From Streptomyces sp. NBC_00285 (GTDB taxonomy: Bacteria; Actinomycetota; Actinomycetes; Streptomycetales; Streptomycetaceae), in the NCBI RefSeq assembly GCF_036174265.1, contig NZ_CP108055.1:1798001-1862000 (forward strand): DNA of 64,000 bases, in the 5' to 3' direction. Below the pieces are notes generated by a model, which worked only from the letters and a program-made list of their open reading frames with translations, was not told the DNA's origin and made no database searches. Shown piece after piece: positions 59,760-64,000 of this stretch. How positions within the stretch are numbered: the stretch's first letter is position 1; every line of letters begins with the position of its first letter. The position numbers and the translations under genes are program-made.

Positions 59760-60929
59760 CTACGAAACGGCTGTCACAGTCCCCGCACCCACGGTCCGCC
59801 CGCCCTCACGGATGGCGAACCCGAGCCCCGCCTCGAGCGGAACGTCCCGGCCCAACTCCACGGTCATGACGACCCTCTCGCCAGGCCGTGCGACGGCGAC
59901 CTCACCGAGGTCCACGTCCCCCACGACATCCGCCGTACGGATGTAGAACTGCGGCCGGTACCCGGTCGAGACGGGCGTCGTACGCCCGCCCTCCCGCGCC
60001 GACAGCACATACACCTGCGCGGTGAAGCGACGGCTCGGCACCACACTGCCGGGCGCGGCGACCACATGCCCCCGCCGCACCGCGTCCCGTACGACACCCC
60101 GCAGCAGCAACGCCACGTTGTCCCCGGCCTGCGCCTCCGTCATGGGCTTGCCGAAGGTCTCCAGGCCGGTGACGACGCTCTCCAGCCCGGCCCCGAGCAC
60201 CTCGACCCGGTCCCCCACCCGCACGGTGCCCCGCTCGATCGCACCGGTCACCACGGTCCCCCGGCCGGTGATGGTCAGCACGTTCTCGACGGGCAGCAGG
60301 AAGGGCGCGTCCACGTACCGCTCCGGCATCGGGACGTAGGTGTCCACCGCGTCGAGCAGCGCCTCGATCGACGCCGTCCACCGCGGGTCCCCCTCCAGCG
60401 CCTTCAGCCCCGAGACCCGTACGACGGGCACCGCGTCGCCGCCGTAGCCGTGCGCGGTGAGCAGCTCGCGGACCTCCAGCTCGACGAGCTCGACCAGGTC
60501 CTCGTCGGCCGCGTCCGCCTTGTTGAGAGCGACCACGATGTGGTCCACGCCCACCTGCCGGGCGAGGAGCACGTGCTCCGCGGTCTGCGGCATGATCCCG
60601 TCGAGTGCGGACACGACGAGGATCGCCCCGTCGAGCTGCGCGGCCCCGGTGACCATGTTCTTGACGTAGTCGGCGTGGCCGGGCATGTCCACGTGCGCGT
60701 AGTGCCGGGTGTCGGTCTCGTACTCGACGTGCGCGATGTTGATGGTGATCCCGCGCGCGGCCTCCTCCGGGGCGCGGTCGATGCGGTCGAACGGCACGAA
60801 CGTGCCGCTGCCGCGCTCGGCGAGGACCTTGGTGATGGCGGCGGTCAGGGTGGTCTTGCCGTGGTCGACGTGTCCCATCGTGCCGATGTTCAGATGCGGC
60901 TTGGTGCGGACGTATGCGGTCTTGGACAT
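59760..60929 (-). CDS. tuf3: Second, divergent elongation factor Tu
   Basis: A 389-residue EF-Tu. G1 GHVDHGKT at 19-26, switch I Thr62 in RGITIN, G3 DMPGHAD at 81-87 (canonical DCPGHAD has Cys for Met), G4 NKAD at 136-139 (canonical NKCD), and C terminus [16 protein letters not shown] (canonical GLRFAIREGG). Shorter and more divergent than the major Streptomyces EF-Tu (about 397 residues), it corresponds to the tuf3 type, which in S. coelicolor is induced in the stringent response. It is monocistronic and not in a str operon. ATG at 60929; its 300-bp leader is structured. Confidence 0.92.
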   Translation of the reverse strand: MSKTAYVRTKPHLNIGTMGHVDHGKTTLTAAITKVLAERGSGTFVPFDRIDRAPEEAARGITINIAHVEYETDTRHYAHVDMPGHADYVKNMVTGAAQLDGAILVVSALDGIMPQTAEHVLLARQVGVDHIVVALNKADAADEDLVELVELEVRELLTAHGYGGDAVPVVRVSGLKALEGDPRWTASIEALLDAVDTYVPMPERYVDAPFLLPVENVLTITGRGTVVTGAIERGTVRVGDRVEVLGAGLESVVTGLETFGKPMTEAQAGDNVALLLRGVVRDAVRRGHVVAAPGSVVPSRRFTAQVYVLSAREGGRTTPVSTGYRPQFYIRTADVVGDVDLGEVAVARPGERVVMTVELGRDVPLEAGLGFAIREGGRTVGAGTVTAVS

Positions 60930-61247
60930 GGCTGTACCTCGAAGCCTCTTCGTGTTTATGGAAGAACGGGGACCCCGAGGAACCTGCCGACCCTCCCCCT
61001 GCGGGGTCCGCCGGTCGATCCGGGGAGAGTCAGCTTCGGGCGCCGTCTGCGGCGGCCAGGAGAACGGGAACGGCAGCCTTCGGCGCATCCGCGACTGCGG
61101 ATGCTGCGAGAGCGAAGGCGTACCGGAACATGACGCAGATCATGTCCGACGCGTCGTCCCACGTCGAACGGTTTTTGTCGCCGCATGTCCGCACAATCGT
61201 CCGCACCCATACGGCGATCACACATCCGAGTCGGTTACGGTCACTGG
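60930..61247 (-). promoter_or_regulatory. Long structured leader of tuf3
   Basis: The 318-bp gap between tuf3 and the divergent VTT gene holds two clean hairpins on the tuf3 side: GGACCCCG (60970-60977) with CGGGGTCC (61002-61009), and GCATCCGC (61085-61092) with GCGGATGC (61097-61104). A short minus-strand frame (61143 to 61030, 37 codons, starting [10 protein letters not shown]) spans the second hairpin. This is consistent with attenuation or other leader-mediated control, but no known element was recognised. Confidence 0.5.
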
Positions 61248-62021
61248 ATGCTCGATGCCACCACCCGCTCTGGGGGCACCGCCACGGTCTCTCCCCGGAC
61301 CACTGCCACTGAGCTCACCCTCACGGTTGCCGCCGTCCCCGCTCCGGTGGGCCTCACCGCACGCTGCACCAGAGTGCTGCTGTCACCGTGGTCCCGGCTG
61401 TCCCTGCTCGTCGCACTGCTCGCGGGCGCCGCCTCCACGGTCCTGCTCTTCGAGCCCCAGCGACTGCTCTCGGACGGCTGGCCGCCCCAGCTCGGCGGGG
61501 TCGCGGCGGCCGTCGTGTTCGGCGTCGCGTACGGCCTGTGCACGGTGGCGTTCGTGCCGCGGCCGCTGCTCAATCTCGCGGCGGGCGCGCTCTTCGGCTC
61601 CCAGCTGGGGCTCGCCTCGGCGCTCGCCGGCACGGTACTCGGGGCCGGTATCGCCTTCGGTCTGGGCCGGATGCTCGGGCAGGACGCGCTGCGGCCGCTG
61701 CTGCGGGGACGGTGGCTGAAGGCCGCGGACGGGCAGCTGAGCCGGCACGGGTTCCGGTCGATGCTCGCGGCTCGGCTGTTTCCCGGGATTCCGTTCTGGG
61801 CGGCCAACTACTGCGCGGCCGTGTCCCGTATGAGGGTCGTGCCGTTCCTCGTCGCGACGGCGCTCGGGTCGATTCCGAACACCGCCGCGTATGTGGTCGC
61901 CGGGGCGCGGGCTTCCGCGCCGACGTCGCCCGCTTTCCTGATCGCCATGGCTGCGATCGCCCTGCCGGGACTGGCGGGGATCGTGGTGGCCTGGCGCAAG
62001 CGGCACGCGCTGCGCGGCTGA
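61248..62021 (+). CDS. TVP38/TMEM64 (VTT) family membrane protein
   Basis: A 257-residue protein with about six helices; the VTT/SNARE-associated domain lies at about residues 90-220, including FVPRPLLNLAAGALFG and FRSMLAARLFPGIPFWAANY. These proteins are DedA relatives, proposed lipid scramblases or transporters. There is no ribosome-binding site before the ATG at 61248 and TTACGGT ends about 8 nt before it, so the message may be leaderless. Confidence 0.85.
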   Translation: MLDATTRSGGTATVSPRTTATELTLTVAAVPAPVGLTARCTRVLLSPWSRLSLLVALLAGAASTVLLFEPQRLLSDGWPPQLGGVAAAVVFGVAYGLCTVAFVPRPLLNLAAGALFGSQLGLASALAGTVLGAGIAFGLGRMLGQDALRPLLRGRWLKAADGQLSRHGFRSMLAARLFPGIPFWAANYCAAVSRMRVVPFLVATALGSIPNTAAYVVAGARASAPTSPAFLIAMAAIALPGLAGIVVAWRKRHALRG

Positions 62022-62240
62022 GCCGCACATCGGCACCGTCCGGCGCCCCGTGGGGAGTTGCGGCCGGACCCCTTCCAGTACCGGCCGCTCGGACCGTCCT
62101 CGAACTGCGACGACCGGCGGGGCCGACAGCGGCACAACGGCACGGGAACGCTAGGCTGCCCTCGCACCCCGATCACCGCGCCCGGTGATGTGGCACGCCC
62201 GACGCCCCTCACACCACCAGCATTTGGACGCCGTAACTTC

Positions 62241-63116
62241 ATGTCTTGGTTCGAATCACTCATCCTCGGGCTCGTTCAGGGGCTGACCGAGTTCCTTCCC
62301 GTCTCCTCCAGCGCGCATCTGCGCCTGACCGCGGCCTTCTCGGGCTGGAAGGACCCAGGGGCGGCGTTCACCGCCATCACCCAGATCGGCACCGAGGCCG
62401 CCGTGCTGATCTACTTCCGCAAGGACATCGGGCGGATCATCTCGACCTGGAGCCGTTCCCTCGTCAAGAAGGAACTGCGCCGCGACCACGACGCCCAGAT
62501 GGGCTGGCTGGTGATCGTCGGCTCCATCCCGATCGGCGTACTGGGCCTGTTGTTCAAGGACCAGATCGAGGGGCCGTTCCGCGATCTGCGCATCACCGCC
62601 ACCATGCTGATCGTCGTCGGCATCGTCATCGGCGTCGCCGACCGGCTGGCGGCACGCGACGAGACCGGCGGCAAGCACCGCGCACCCAAGCAGCGCAAGG
62701 AACTCGACGACCTCGGCATCAAGGACGGCCTGATCTTCGGCATCTGCCAGTCCATGGCCCTCGTCCCCGGCGTCTCCCGCTCCGGCGCCACCATCAGCGG
62801 CGGCCTCTTCATGGGCTACAGGCGTGAGTCCGCGGCCCGTTACTCCTTCCTGCTCGCCATCCCGGCCGTACTCGCTTCCGGTCTCTTCGAGTTGAAGGAC
62901 GCCATGGAGAGCGACCACGTCTCCTGGGGCCCCACGATCTTCGCCACGGTGATCGCCTTCGTGACCGGATACGCCGTGATCGCGTGGTTCATGAAGTTCA
63001 TCTCGACCAAGAGCTTCATGCCCTTCGTCTGGTACCGCATCGCCCTCGGCATCGTCATCATCGTCCTGGTCGGCATGGGCGCCCTGAGCCCCCACGCGGC
63101 GGAGTCTGCGGGCTGA
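62241..63116 (+). CDS. uppP: Undecaprenyl-diphosphate phosphatase (BacA)
   Basis: A 291-residue membrane enzyme recycling the peptidoglycan lipid carrier and conferring bacitracin resistance. Signature motifs: GLVQGLTEFLPVSSSAHLR at about residues 10-28, carrying the catalytic Glu region, and VPGVSRSGATISGG near residue 175 with the catalytic Ser/Arg. About eight helices. ATG at 62241; TAGGCT near 62152 is a plausible -10 element. It is followed 7 nt later by the DUF1877 gene. Confidence 0.95.
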   Translation: MSWFESLILGLVQGLTEFLPVSSSAHLRLTAAFSGWKDPGAAFTAITQIGTEAAVLIYFRKDIGRIISTWSRSLVKKELRRDHDAQMGWLVIVGSIPIGVLGLLFKDQIEGPFRDLRITATMLIVVGIVIGVADRLAARDETGGKHRAPKQRKELDDLGIKDGLIFGICQSMALVPGVSRSGATISGGLFMGYRRESAARYSFLLAIPAVLASGLFELKDAMESDHVSWGPTIFATVIAFVTGYAVIAWFMKFISTKSFMPFVWYRIALGIVIIVLVGMGALSPHAAESAG

Positions 63117-63123
63117 CGCCCGC

Positions 63124-63642
63124 GTGGCCCTCACCCAGCAACTCGCGCGGGTCGCACCGGAATACCTGATCCGCTGCCGCGCCTCGGCCCTGGACTCGCC
63201 GGACGCGTCCCCGAACTGGTCTCCCCCGGCCGGGAATTGTCTGGACACGGGCTGGGCGACATGGGGTCTCCTGCGGCACTGCCGCCGGTCGGGAGCCGAC
63301 CCGGGCACGGTGACCCTGCTCGACCGCGCGATCTCGGGGGACCCGGGCGGCGACGTCGGGTTCCTCGACCACGACGAGGTGTACGACGGTTTCGCGGACC
63401 CGCCACGGCTGCTCGCGCCCGTCGCCGTCGCCGACATCGCGCACGGCCTCGACGCCATCGACCTGAACACCCTGCTGGCGGACCTACCGCACTCCCCCGC
63501 CGCGGCGGCGGCCGTCTGCGGTTTCGGCCCGGGCTTCGACGGTGACGTACGCATTCACCTGGTCGAACGCTTCTACGCCCTGCGGGAGTTCTACCGTGGG
63601 GCCGCACGGCGAGGTCAGTGCGTCGTCGCCTGGATCGACTGA
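63124..63642 (+). CDS. DUF1877 (YfbM-like) family protein
   Basis: A 172-residue cytosolic protein resembling E. coli YfbM and the DUF1877 family: conserved CLDTGWATWGLLRHCR near residue 39, then LDRAISGDPGGDVGFLDHDEV, and a C-terminal helix LVERFYALREFYRGAARRG. Function unknown; family members are often linked to stress loci or toxin clusters. GTG start directly after uppP, so probably co-transcribed. Confidence 0.82.
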   Translation: MALTQQLARVAPEYLIRCRASALDSPDASPNWSPPAGNCLDTGWATWGLLRHCRRSGADPGTVTLLDRAISGDPGGDVGFLDHDEVYDGFADPPRLLAPVAVADIAHGLDAIDLNTLLADLPHSPAAAAAVCGFGPGFDGDVRIHLVERFYALREFYRGAARRGQCVVAWID

Positions 63643-63752
63643 TCGCGGCACACCGTCACAGGGCGCCCGCCCCGAAATCCGTGACCAATCACATACGTTG
63701 TGCGTAGCCGTCCGGTAGCGCACTGTCAGTTCTTGCGCCTAGGCTTGTCCGC

Positions 63753-63932
63753 ATGTCCCCCGATTCCGTGACCTCTGGTTCCGTGCGGTCCGCTGCCCAG
63801 GTGAACGAGCAGATCCGGGCGCTCTGGATGCGCGCCGGCGGCACCCTCTCGTCCCAGGAACGCGTGGAGTACGAGCTGTTGGTCGTCGAGTGGGCGGCCG
63901 CGATCCGCGGTGCCGTCGTCGAAGCCGCCTGA
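63753..63932 (+). CDS. Small conserved hypothetical protein
   Basis: A 59-residue protein with a Ser/Thr-rich start and a mixed helical, Glu/Ala-rich end (AQVNEQIRALWMRAGGTLSS, then ELLVVEWAAAIRGAVVEAA). TAGGCT at 63740-63745 ends 7 nt before the ATG, so the gene may be leaderless. Codon bias is fully Streptomyces-like. I recall similar small proteins in other Streptomyces, without a function. Confidence 0.72.
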   Translation: MSPDSVTSGSVRSAAQVNEQIRALWMRAGGTLSSQERVEYELLVVEWAAAIRGAVVEAA

Positions 63933-64000
63933 GACGGCCCGGCATCAGGCACAGCGACCGGCGCAGTTGCCGGCATCGGCATCGGCGCCCGGTGATGATC

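Noticed and set aside
59760..60929. Firm elfamycin-resistance claim for tuf3
   Set aside because: Only one contact-region change (Arg to Gly near the C terminus) is visible; the best-known resistance positions cannot be judged reliably without an alignment.
62258..62280. tRNA T-loop-like string near TTGGTTCGAATC
   Set aside because: It falls inside the uppP reading frame and no acceptor or anticodon arms fold around it. No tRNA or rRNA was found elsewhere.
1..64000. Biosynthetic gene cluster, prophage, insertion sequence, integrative element or CRISPR in the window
   Set aside because: No PKS, NRPS, terpene synthase, transposase, integrase, terminase or regularly spaced repeats were seen; the gene content is core-like throughout.

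Overview
The window is a high-GC actinobacterial chromosome segment, almost certainly Streptomyces. The evidence is the strong GC bias at third codon positions, frequent GTG and TTG starts, a c-di-AMP riboswitch ahead of an NlpC/P60 hydrolase, a HATPase/XRE-DUF5753/DUF397 trio, a second divergent EF-Tu (tuf3 type), and several Lrp, GntR and ROK regulators. From memory, the combination of a bioF/bioBAD cluster, purB and tuf3 recalls the SCO1240-SCO1325 part of the S. coelicolor core; I could not check this. I saw no tRNA, rRNA, insertion sequence, prophage or CRISPR array.

Layout. 1-3.2 kb: c-di-AMP riboswitch, cell-wall hydrolase, DUF6328 membrane protein and the HATPase/XRE/DUF397 regulatory trio. 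3.3-7.7 kb: biotin synthesis, bioF divergent from an overlapping bioB-bioA-bioD operon; BioB carries an unusual Cys/His repeat tail. 7.8-12.2 kb: LuxR regulator lacking its ATPase half, secreted lipase, methyltransferase, and a toxin-antitoxin pair with a degenerate Doc-fold toxin, a ribbon-helix-helix antitoxin and a matching operator. 12.4-22.7 kb: MacB/LolCD-like exporter, F420-type oxidoreductase, two CNNM/CorC-type membrane proteins, SGNH hydrolase, DUF4326 protein, purB and mug.

22.8-37.6 kb: an ABC exporter divergent from a NarL-type two-component system; ROK and GntR regulators converging on a strong terminator, the GntR gene having a DasR-like operator; an ECF41-type sigma factor beside an alpha/beta hydrolase; a Tat-exported PhoD-like phosphatase gene broken by an exact 8-bp tandem duplication; a membrane-anchored ACT-GNAT acetyltransferase; a PLP sulfur-amino-acid enzyme divergent from an Lrp regulator; a DUF885 metallohydrolase. 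37.7-53.3 kb: orphan Imm21 protein, rhodanese/Lrp pair, sbcCD nuclease, YigZ, SixA and a CysRS/MshC-like protein without catalytic motifs, CoA-binding protein, pobA, ArsR/CDF metal-efflux pair, XRE-cupin/EamA pair, two left-handed beta-helix enzymes and DedA.

53.5-64 kb: a single protein joining ECF-sigma-like helices, an HxxxCxxC zinc motif, a membrane helix and a ricin-type lectin, preceded by a possible small peptide gene; galU, a hotdog thioesterase, an apparently leaderless MFS transporter, a spermidine-synthase-like protein, tuf3 with a long structured leader, a VTT membrane protein, uppP and two small conserved proteins.

Most genes are ordinary core or near-core Streptomyces genes. 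The best candidates for something undescribed are the Doc-like/RHH module, the catalytically dead aminoacyl-tRNA-synthetase relative, the sigma-ZAS-lectin fusion with its upstream peptide, and the octad-repeat tail on BioB.
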